A stretch of DNA of 10,726 bases from an uncultured Caulobacter sp. (GTDB lineage Bacteria > Pseudomonadota > Alphaproteobacteria > Caulobacterales > Caulobacteraceae), in contig NZ_CALCDX010000121.1 of NCBI RefSeq assembly GCF_937900395.1, positions 1-10,726 on the forward strand, in the 5' to 3' direction. The notes beneath the pieces are model-generated. The model saw only the letters and a list, made by a program, of their open reading frames with translations. It did no database searches and was not told the DNA's origin. Shown here piece by piece: positions 1-5,561 of the stretch (position 1 is its first letter; the number at the start of each line of letters is the position of its first letter). A program made the translations under genes and the position numbers.

Positions 1-31
1 CCGAGCTAGCCCCCTCCGGCCCTCTGGGCCA

Positions 32-54
32 CCTCCCCCGCATCGCGGGGGAGG
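32..54. repeat. GC-rich intergenic hairpin
   Basis: A perfect 10 bp stem (cctcccccgc at 32-41, gcgggggagg at 45-54) closes on a 3-nt loop (atc). No T-run follows on either strand, so it is not a canonical rho-independent terminator, although it could end a transcript arriving from the left. Short arms at 1-5 (ccgag) and 57-61 (ctcgg) could extend the fold. Palindromes of this type recur between genes in Caulobacter genomes; that is recollection and was not checked. Confidence 0.55.
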
Positions 55-83
55 AACTCGGAATGCCCCCCGCCTTTGCGACT

Positions 84-98
84 CAAGATAACATCGTT
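84..98 (+). promoter_or_regulatory. candidate promoter/operator motif shared with a second promoter region
   Basis: The 15-mer caagataacatcgtt lies 35 nt upstream of the ATG at 134. A 13/15 match (caagataacgacgtt) lies on the - strand at 7332-7346, 21 nt upstream of the gene that starts at 7310. A GANTC site (GACTC, 80-84) overlaps its left end. The gataac core could be a -10-like element, but no convincing -35 is visible, so the role is a guess. Confidence 0.25.
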
Positions 99-133
99 AC
101 CTTAGCGTCACTGTAGCTCACCCGGTGATCGCC

Positions 134-433
134 ATGACCGTTCACGCCGTCTCCCGGATGCGCCGGGCCCTGGTCGTCCTGTACGCGGCCGGGATGGGCG
201 CGATCCTGGTGGTGGCGGTGCTGCTGTATCGCGAGGGGCAATGGAAGCTCCTGGCGCCGGTGATCGCCGCGTTCGCCGCCGCCTCGGCCGGCTTCGTGGC
301 CCTGATGCGGCTGGCCGATCGTCACGCCACCCTGGGCTTGACCCCCGGCCGTCGCCGCCTGCTGTTGATCTTGGCCCTGATCAGCGCCGTCGCCTTCGTC
401 GCCGGCCTGGTCACGGCCTGGCGGCTGATGTGA
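134..433 (+). CDS. small three-helix membrane protein, unknown function
   Basis: I do not recognise a family. The 99-residue product has a basic N-terminus (R8, R10, R11) and three hydrophobic segments at about residues 12-31, 39-58 and 74-96. The loop between helices 2 and 3 is polar and basic (LADRHATLGLTPGRRR). It is therefore probably an inner-membrane protein with no obvious catalytic motif. I chose the ATG at 134; a GTG at 125 (three residues longer) and an ATG at 158 are alternatives, and none has a good Shine-Dalgarno. The next gene (503-817, same strand, 69 nt downstream) has the same size, the same helix layout and matching residues (RRAL near the start, RLL entering helix 3), so the two look like diverged tandem paralogs. 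G/C-rich third positions support real coding. Function is unknown. Confidence 0.7.
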   Translation: MTVHAVSRMRRALVVLYAAGMGAILVVAVLLYREGQWKLLAPVIAAFAAASAGFVALMRLADRHATLGLTPGRRRLLLILALISAVAFVAGLVTAWRLM

Positions 434-502
434 GGCGAACGCCCCGGCTATACAACTCTGAGCTTTCGACTTAAGGTCTAGCTTGCTCCAGGCTCGGTCG
501 GG

Positions 503-817
503 ATGGTCCTGATGAAGGTGAGCTCGCATCGGCGTGGCCGCCGGGCCCTTTCTGGCCTGCTGGTCCTGTGCCTCGGCTATGGCGTCGCCATGGTCGTCAT
601 GACCGCCCTGCTGGCCGACCAGCACGCGGAGGCCCGCTTCGCCGCCGCCGCCGCCGCCATCGCGCCCCTGACCGCCGTGGCCACCCTCTACGCCGCCCTG
701 CGCAGCCACCACGCTGTCACCGGTCCGCCGCGTCACCACCGCCTGCTGTTCGCCGCGCTCGCCGCCGGCGCGCTCCTGGGCGCGGGCATCGCCAGCCTGG
801 CGGTGGTGGTGAGGTAG
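503..817 (+). CDS. small three-helix membrane protein, paralog of the upstream gene
   Basis: The 104-residue product is not assignable to a known family. It has a basic start (HRRGRR), hydrophobic segments at about residues 16-37, 45-66 and 80-102, an Ala-rich second helix and a His/Arg-rich loop (RSHHAVTGPPRHHR) before helix 3. Layout and several residues match the protein encoded at 134-433. The histidines in the loop could bind a metal, but the spacing is not diagnostic. The ATG at 503 follows the weak purine run gtcggg; the in-frame ATG at 512 is an alternative start. The 69 nt gap from the upstream gene allows either co-transcription or a separate promoter. Downstream lies the repeat-bearing intergenic region, with no clear terminator. 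Confidence 0.7.
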   Translation: MVLMKVSSHRRGRRALSGLLVLCLGYGVAMVVMTALLADQHAEARFAAAAAAIAPLTAVATLYAALRSHHAVTGPPRHHRLLFAALAAGALLGAGIASLAVVVR

Positions 818-848
818 GGGTCGGCCGAGCCCTTGGCTCAAAAATCCC

Positions 849-982
849 CCGTCATTCCCGCCCTTGTGGCGGGAACCCCTGGTTCAGCTGCCACGTGAGA
901 CGCAAGCGGACTGCCAAGCAGTCCGCCCCTCCCGCACCTGCGGCGTAAAGAGGGGTTCCCGCCACAAGGGCGGGAATGACGG
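849..982. repeat. 134 bp inverted-repeat element, 32 bp perfect arms (MITE- or REP/BIME-like)
   Basis: The left arm (849-880) and right arm (951-982) are exact reverse complements over 32 bases, separated by 70 bases. Each arm is itself a hairpin: ttcccgcc at 855-862 pairs with ggcgggaa at 868-875 around cttgt. The centre carries a further perfect 8 bp hairpin (gcggactg at 906-913, cagtccgc at 919-926, loop ccaag). No coding capacity is seen, and no target-site duplication is obvious. The gtcattcccg...cgggaatgac core resembles dispersed intergenic repeats common in proteobacteria (recollection). It is either a non-autonomous mobile element or a paired REP-type unit, and transcription from either side would give a strong fold. 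Confidence 0.8.
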
Positions 983-1028
983 AGGTTATTGGATTCGTGG
1001 GAGTGACCGCCCACCGGGCGGGAGCCAT

Positions 1029-1173
1029 CCTTACATCTCACGGCGAGACGATCGCTGGGCTGCCCGGGTTGCTCAAGGACGACGCTTCGCGTCGCCGCGG
1101 CGCGGCCGGCCGGAGGCCGGTCCTTGACCAACCCGGTCAGCCCAGCACGCTCCAGCCTTCGAGAGATGTAAGG
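1029..1173. repeat. 145 bp inverted-repeat element, 11 bp terminal repeats (MITE-like)
   Basis: The termini ccttacatctc (1029-1039) and gagatgtaagg (1163-1173) are perfect inverted repeats. A second pair just inside matches at 25 of 27 positions (1054-1080 against 1120-1146). The centre is very GC-rich and starts with a small perfect hairpin (gacgc-ttc-gcgtc, 1081-1093). There is no open frame that looks like a protein and no clear target-site duplication. Its sequence differs from the element at 849-982, so it is a different repeat family. The size, terminal repeats and absence of coding fit a non-autonomous element, or a structured-RNA-forming intergenic repeat as known from Caulobacter. 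Confidence 0.75.
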
Positions 1174-2768
1174 CTTGGTGCGCCCGACGAAGGCGCATGT
1201 CCGACGCCAATTGCTCCACTGTCGAATACGGCTAAGGATTGTGGCGTGCCGCGATAGTTTTTCAGCGGCATCGAGAAATGTCGGAGCTCAACTTGAAAGA
1301 TATTTGGGACGGCGATCTACTCGACCGGAAGCGCGAAGCCACGATGCTCATGGGCTACATCGAGTCCATTTACAGCCGCTCGCTCAATGGAGAGCGCGCA
1401 GGTTCGATGACAGTCGCGGTCGATGCGGGATATGGCGCGGGGAAAACGTACTTCCTCAGTAGGTTCAAGCGCCAGGCGGGGGTGAATCACCCGGTGGCAT
1501 TCGTGGACGCATGGAGAGATGACCTCTCCGACGAACCTCTAACGGCCGTTGCAGCAACGCTTAAGGCTGCGCTTGATCCTCTTATCAAAGTGCAGCCAAG
1601 CGTCGCGTCACGCTGGGATGTATTCCTCGAAAAGGCAGGAAAGGTTGCTCAAATTTCGAGTGTTGGTCTTCTGAAAAGAGCCGCTGCATTGCTGCTTACA
1701 GCAGGAGCTGTCAACGGACTCACGGAGGTTCTCGAAAACGCGCCAGAGGCGGTTGGCGATGCAATAGAAGACGCGATCAAAGATGCTTCGAAGGATGCAG
1801 CCGATGCAGGAGGGCAAATCATATCTTCGATCGGTGTTGCCCGCACAATGCGAGCGAGAGTGGAAGAGTTCGAAGCTGGCCAAGCCGCTATAGAGGAGAT
1901 GAAAAATAGCTTAGCTGCAGTGGTTGAGCTTCTGCCTCTGCAACAGCTTCAGGCACCGATAATCATCATTATAGATGAATTGGATCGCTGTAGACCGACC
2001 TATGCGGTAAAGCTCCTTGAGGAGGTAAAGCATTTATTTGATGTGCCGGGCTTGGTTTTTATATTTGGCCTTCATGGAGATCAGCTCGCCCATTCAATAA
2101 CTGGGGCGTATGGTGCAAATTTCGATGGGGCCTCATATCTGAGGAGATTTTTCAATCGTCGTTATTCTTTAGCCTCCGCAAGCCTTCGTCCCGTTCTGAA
2201 ATCATACTTCTCTTCAGCCGGGCTCAAGGAGAGCGATTTTGTATATTGGCCGTTATTTGAAGTGTCCGGGAATCGGGTAGACGACCCAGCGGAAATATGC
2301 GCACTTATTATGGAGAGTCACAAACTCACTGCCAGAGATGCATTGGAATTTACCGATATCATGCAGACCTGTGTGGCGCTCTCCTCGCCCAGCCAAGTGG
2401 TATTACCGTATCTTTCAGAGATGCTTTGCGTTTACATGCGAAATATTCCAAGCTTCAATGCTTATATTCCAGAGCAGTACCCTCGGTGGAGTTATCGCCG
2501 CTATGACGGGAGGAGTATATCTCAAAAAGAATCGTATGAAGCGTTTAGGAATTTTTCATCAATGAGTAGGTCTGAGGTTACAAAAGAATTCAATCGGAAC
2601 AACGATAATCCGTTTGCAGAAATTACATTTGAGGTCAGCCAAAAGAACGCGGCAGGATTCGGTCCGATATCTGAGTACGATCGTTTAGTCGGTGCCGTGG
2701 GTCGCTTTAAGCAGCCGAATGCAGAAGTCTGACTCTTTCTTCTGGGGCATTTTCTAACTCTATCTAAT
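1174..2768 (+). other. candidate horizontally acquired islet carrying the KAP gene
   Basis: From about 1235 to 2790 the sequence is visibly more A/T-rich than its flanks, with codons such as ATA, TTA, AGA and AAA that the neighbouring genes hardly use. GANTC sites are also denser: 8 by hand count in the 1455 bp gene, against 12 in the remaining roughly 9.3 kb. It sits between the two inverted-repeat elements and the 3' end of a housekeeping operon. No integrase, transposase, tRNA or attachment duplication is visible, so the boundaries are approximate and the transfer mechanism is unknown. Confidence 0.45.
1278..2732 (+). CDS. KAP family P-loop NTPase
   Basis: This 484-residue STAND-type NTPase has Walker A GYGAGKT at 51-57 and a Walker B that reads IIIIIDELDRC at 228-238, the Asp-Glu-Leu-Asp-Arg-Cys signature typical of KAP proteins. 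FIFGLHGDQL (261-270) and YLRRFFNRRY (287-296) fit the following KAP blocks. KAP proteins often carry membrane helices between the Walker motifs; here only one moderately hydrophobic stretch (about 129-150) is present, followed by a tetrad repeat (161-177), so membrane attachment is uncertain. The start is ATG 1278 because the protein then opens with the family-like NLKDIWDGDLLDRKRE; an in-frame TTG at 1239 would add 13 unlikely residues. The Shine-Dalgarno is weak. KAP family members include the phage-exclusion protein PifA of plasmid F, so defence is plausible, but no partner gene is adjacent and the role is inferred only. A/T-rich codon use suggests transfer. Confidence 0.9.
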   Translation: MSELNLKDIWDGDLLDRKREATMLMGYIESIYSRSLNGERAGSMTVAVDAGYGAGKTYFLSRFKRQAGVNHPVAFVDAWRDDLSDEPLTAVAATLKAALDPLIKVQPSVASRWDVFLEKAGKVAQISSVGLLKRAAALLLTAGAVNGLTEVLENAPEAVGDAIEDAIKDASKDAADAGGQIISSIGVARTMRARVEEFEAGQAAIEEMKNSLAAVVELLPLQQLQAPIIIIIDELDRCRPTYAVKLLEEVKHLFDVPGLVFIFGLHGDQLAHSITGAYGANFDGASYLRRFFNRRYSLASASLRPVLKSYFSSAGLKESDFVYWPLFEVSGNRVDDPAEICALIMESHKLTARDALEFTDIMQTCVALSSPSQVVLPYLSEMLCVYMRNIPSFNAYIPEQYPRWSYRRYDGRSISQKESYEAFRNFSSMSRSEVTKEFNRNNDNPFAEITFEVSQKNAAGFGPISEYDRLVGAVGRFKQPNAEV

Positions 2769-3068
2769 CTAATCTTCTTGTCCTTCTAGCCCAACCCTCC
2801 CCACCACACCCCGAAACACCATCGCCATCTCGATATGGGTGTGCACGTACCCGTGCTCGAACAGGTACGTCAGCATCCGGTCATAGACGTCGTCATAGTC
2901 CGCCGCCGCCACGCTGCCGGGCGCCCTCGCCTCGCGCTCCAGCACGGCCAGCAGGTCCGGCGCCTCCGCCCTCAAGGCGGCGATGACCTCGGCGATTTCC
3001 GCGTCGGTATATTCCGGCGCCTGGCGCGCGCGGCCGGGGTCGATCGGCGGACGACGGGTGAAGCCCAC
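2769..3068 (-). CDS. 99-residue protein of unknown function, last gene of the operon
   Basis: I do not recognise this protein. It is soluble and acidic, with predicted helices (YTDAEIAEVIAALRAEAPDLL, then a YDDVYDRMLTYLFEHGYVHTH segment), no membrane segment and no catalytic motif I can name. The start is a GTG at 3068, 4 nt after the heparinase-like stop codon, a spacing that suggests translational coupling. Codon use is G/C-rich except for the final residues (GQED), which lie in the A/T-rich junction with the convergent KAP gene, whose stop is 36 nt away. The C-terminus may therefore have been altered by whatever brought the KAP gene in. The tight link to the heparinase-like gene suggests a related role, but that is inference. 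Confidence 0.65.
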   Translation of the reverse strand: MGFTRRPPIDPGRARQAPEYTDAEIAEVIAALRAEAPDLLAVLEREARAPGSVAAADYDDVYDRMLTYLFEHGYVHTHIEMAMVFRGVVGRVGLEGQED

Positions 3069-3072
3069 GGCG

Positions 3073-4812
3073 CTACCCCTCCGCCCGCGTCAGCTTCCAC
3101 CGGATCTTCGCCCCGACCTCCGGGCGGACTTGGCTCTTGAGCACCACCTGGCCGGCCTTCCTCGCCAGGCCGTGGTCGAAGTGGGCCGAGGGGGCGATCT
3201 CGACGTCCACCGCGTCGTTCCTCAGCCACCAGCCGATGTTGTTGGGCCCCCGGATCAGCACGCTCTTGCCGTCGCGGGCGATCGAGGCGCGGGCCTCGGG
3301 GTGCAGGTGGAAGCGCACGGCGAACGGCAGGTAGCGGCGCGGGCCTGACGCGGCGTCCAGGTCGAGGGCGGCCATCGGCGTTAGGCTGTCCTCGCCGCGC
3401 AGCTCGTCGGCGACCGCGTCGAGGAACAGGCGGCGGGTGTGGGTCAGGCCGACATGGCGCCAGCCGTCGTGGACGATGTCCAGCCACACCCCGCCGACAT
3501 CGTCGTGGCGCTCGGCCGAGACCTGGGTCGCGCCGTCGACCAGCCAGGGCCCCAGGGCCTTGGCGCGGAAGCCGGAGAGCGGGCGGCCGGCCGAGCCGTC
3601 GCCGACCGAGACGGTCGAGGCCGCGTCGGACAGACGGAAGGCGTGGGCGCCGGCGGCCTCGGGGCTCCAGCCGCAGCTGGTGATCAGCCGGTCCTTGGCG
3701 CACAGGATCTCGATGGCGGCCGGCTGGGCGCAGGCGGCGATCGACAGGAAGCCGGCGGCGGGCGGGCCGCAGTCGGCGATCAGCTCCAGAGAGCCGCCGA
3801 CCATCTTCTGGTAGCCGCTGTGCGGGGCGCTCATCAGCGGGCGCGGGCCGCTGTCGTCATGGGCCAGGGCCGCGGCGATGCGCGTGGGGCCGACCGTCTC
3901 GCCGCCGTGGAAGGCCGCCAGGCCGCCGTCGCCGAGGGTGAAGAAGCGGGTGGCGGTCGACAAGCGGTCGATGGCGCGGGCGGCCGCCTCGGGCGTCGGC
4001 TTGCCGCGCTGGCGCAGGGCGTCGTCGAGGGTCAGCAGGTCGAACAGGAGCTCGACCCCGGCCTCGGGCGAGCGGGTGGCGTGGCCGCCGTCGGGCAGGA
4101 CGATGCGGTCGATGTGGCGAGACAGGGCCTTGAGGCCCTTGTCGATCAGGGCCTCGCCCGGCTTGCCGGCCAGGACGCAGCCGGCGATCGTCACGGCGAC
4201 CGCGCGCTCCAGGGCGCGGGCGGGGATCTTCTGGATCTCGGCCAGGTGCCGGGCCTGACGGGCCAGGTCGCGGCGCAGGTCGGCGGCCTCGGCGTCGCTG
4301 GCCTCGGCGGCCAGGGAGCGGGCGGCGCAGGCCAGGTGGAAGGCCCGCCGCTCCAGGCATTCGGGACCCCAGGAGAAGGCGTTCCACTTGCCGAACGTCC
4401 GCCGCCAGTCGTCGATCAGGCGCAGGGCCCGGCGCGCGCCGTCCGGGCCGGCCGCGACCAGGTCGGGCAGCCAGTCGAAGCGGTGCAGGCTGACGGCGAA
4501 GCGGCGCGTGGGGCTGGCGGTGTCGAACGGGTCTCCCGCCTCGCCGATCCGCAGGGAGCCGCCGTCCAGGGCCAGGGTCCCGGCCAGGATGCGGCGGCCC
4601 TGGCCGGCGTTGGTCGGGCGCGGGTCGCGCGGATGGGCGGCCAGGGCCTCGACCTTGCGGCCGGAGAGGATCAGGCGGTGCGGGCCCGAGCCGTACCACT
4701 CGCGCTCGACGTGGGTGGACAGCTCGGCCGTCAGGGCCCGCCAAAGGACCCGGGCCCGCTTTCTGGCGGGAGGACGATAGCCGTTGGCGGAACGCTTGAC
4801 GGCTGGAGCCAA
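3073..4812 (-). CDS. heparinase II/III family protein
   Basis: The 579-residue protein is a polysaccharide-lyase-like heparinase II/III homologue of the type widespread in alphaproteobacteria. An alpha-helical N-terminal half (about 10-290) includes FDWLPDL (112-118), LPDGGHATRSPE (239-250) and FFTLGDGGLAAF (290-301). A beta-rich C-terminal half carries SGYQKM (332-337), HDGWRHVGLTHTRRLFLD (448-465) and PFAVRFHLHPEA (496-507). No signal peptide is visible, so it may act in the cytoplasm or need another export route; the true substrate is unknown and heparin is unlikely. Only a TTG at 4812 is available near the rpe stop (4 nt gap), preceded by a purine run (gaagggcgg) overlapping the rpe end; the same frame is closed just upstream. 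It is probably translated by coupling from rpe. Length and motifs look intact. Confidence 0.9.
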   Translation of the reverse strand: MAPAVKRSANGYRPPARKRARVLWRALTAELSTHVEREWYGSGPHRLILSGRKVEALAAHPRDPRPTNAGQGRRILAGTLALDGGSLRIGEAGDPFDTASPTRRFAVSLHRFDWLPDLVAAGPDGARRALRLIDDWRRTFGKWNAFSWGPECLERRAFHLACAARSLAAEASDAEAADLRRDLARQARHLAEIQKIPARALERAVAVTIAGCVLAGKPGEALIDKGLKALSRHIDRIVLPDGGHATRSPEAGVELLFDLLTLDDALRQRGKPTPEAAARAIDRLSTATRFFTLGDGGLAAFHGGETVGPTRIAAALAHDDSGPRPLMSAPHSGYQKMVGGSLELIADCGPPAAGFLSIAACAQPAAIEILCAKDRLITSCGWSPEAAGAHAFRLSDAASTVSVGDGSAGRPLSGFRAKALGPWLVDGATQVSAERHDDVGGVWLDIVHDGWRHVGLTHTRRLFLDAVADELRGEDSLTPMAALDLDAASGPRRYLPFAVRFHLHPEARASIARDGKSVLIRGPNNIGWWLRNDAVDVEIAPSAHFDHGLARKAGQVVLKSQVRPEVGAKIRWKLTRAEG

Positions 4813-4816
4813 GGGA

Positions 4817-5476
4817 TCAGCCGCCCTTCAGCGCGCGGATGTTGGCGGCGTAGGCCTCGCGCCCGCCCTTGAACACCGCCGAGCCGGCGACGAGGGCGGT
4901 GGCCCCGGCGGCCACGCACTGCGGGGCGGTGACCGGGGTGACGCCGCCGTCGACCTCGATGATGATGGGAAGGCCGGCCTTGTCGACCATCTTGCGCAGG
5001 GCCTCCACCTTGCGCAGCTGGCCCGGAATGAAGCTCTGGCCGCCGAAGCCGGGGTTCACCGACATGACCAGCAACAGGTCGACGTCCTCCAGGATCCACT
5101 CGACGTGGTCGATGCCGGTCGAGGGATTGAAGACGACGCCGGCCTTGGCGCCCAGCTCGCGAATCCGCTTCAGCGAGCGGTGCAGGTGCGGGCCGGCCTC
5201 GGGGTGGATGCTGATCAGGTCGGCCCCGGCGGCGCGGAAGGCCTCAAGATACGGGTCGGCCGGGCTGATCATCAGGTGCACGTCGAACGGGATCTTGGCG
5301 TGCGGCCGGATGGCTTTGACGATGTCGGGGCCGAGCGTGATGTTGGGCACGAAGTGGCCGTCCATCACGTCGGCGTGGACCCAGTCGGCGCCGGCCGCCT
5401 CGATGGCGGCGACCTCCTCGCCCAGGCGGGCGAAGTCGGAGGCGAGGATCGACGGGGCGATGAGCGGCGCGGTCAT
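4817..5476 (-). CDS. rpe: ribulose-phosphate 3-epimerase
   Basis: This cytosolic TIM-barrel enzyme interconverts D-ribulose 5-phosphate and D-xylulose 5-phosphate in the pentose phosphate and Calvin pathways. The 219-residue product has the complete family signature: IAPSILASDF (6-15, with S9), HADVMDG (34-40, metal ligands H34 and D36), DVHLM with H67, the phosphate-side loop MSVNPGFGGQSF (138-149) and EVDGG with D176. D36 and D176 are the expected acid/base pair. I placed the start at ATG 5476, preceded by gggg; an in-frame ATG at 5512 would add 12 residues that do not look like the family. The 84 nt upstream gap after rsmB could hold its own promoter. The stop lies 4 nt before the heparinase-like start. 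Confidence 0.96.
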   Translation of the reverse strand: MTAPLIAPSILASDFARLGEEVAAIEAAGADWVHADVMDGHFVPNITLGPDIVKAIRPHAKIPFDVHLMISPADPYLEAFRAAGADLISIHPEAGPHLHRSLKRIRELGAKAGVVFNPSTGIDHVEWILEDVDLLLVMSVNPGFGGQSFIPGQLRKVEALRKMVDKAGLPIIIEVDGGVTPVTAPQCVAAGATALVAGSAVFKGGREAYAANIRALKGG

Positions 5477-5561
5477 GACCCCTGGGATAGCGGGACCGAG
5501 TCGCTCTGTCATCCCGGACGGGACTCGTTAAGCGTAGAAATGGGGTGGCTTGGTCGCTGGC
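5477..5561 (-). promoter_or_regulatory. rsmB-rpe intergenic region with paired GANTC sites
   Basis: The gap holds two GANTC sites, GAGTC (5498-5502) and GACTC (5522-5526), that form the core of a 6 bp inverted repeat (cgagtc at 5497-5502, gactcg at 5522-5527). In Caulobacter, GANTC is methylated by CcrM and can influence promoters. Whether rpe has its own promoter here is an inference; no clear -35/-10 pair is visible. Confidence 0.35.

Larger units (their letters stand above)
818..1277. other. 460-base non-coding region with clustered hairpins
   Basis: No credible gene is present; open frames on both strands here translate repeat sequence. The region holds two separate inverted-repeat elements (849-982 and 1029-1173). 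Between them lie a short perfect hairpin (ccgccc at 1007-1012, gggcgg at 1016-1021, 3-nt loop) and a GANTC site (GATTC, 992-996). The last 100 bases form the 5' flank of the KAP NTPase gene, and base composition turns more A/T-rich from about 1235. A promoter for that gene should lie here, but I cannot pick a convincing -35/-10 pair. Confidence 0.6.

Noticed and set aside
83..841. 252-codon - strand frame across the two small membrane genes
   Set aside because: Gln/Gly/His-rich shadow; the + strand frames give coherent membrane proteins and proper codon bias.
827..844. Terminator after the second small membrane gene (gagcc-ctt-ggctc followed by aaaaa)
   Set aside because: The stem is only 5 bp and the run downstream is A, not T, on the + strand; on the - strand the T-run would precede the stem.
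838..1131. - and + strand frames running through the repeat elements (838-1131 and 864-1257)
   Set aside because: They translate the inverted repeats themselves; peptides such as HSRPCGGNP are typical of mis-annotated intergenic repeats.
1239..1277. TTG at 1239 as start of the KAP gene
   Set aside because: It adds 13 residues unlike the family; the ATG at 1278 yields a typical KAP N-terminus.
818..1277. CRISPR array or attachment site in the repeat-rich region
   Set aside because: Repeats are inverted pairs, not regularly spaced direct repeats; no tRNA or integrase is nearby.
3439..4872. 477-codon + strand frame opposite the heparinase-like gene
   Set aside because: Low-complexity Gly/Ala/Gln translation, opposite a gene with clear family motifs.
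5477..5512. ATG at 5512 as start of rpe
   Set aside because: The extra 12 residues do not resemble Rpe; the ATG at 5476 gives the usual length and start.
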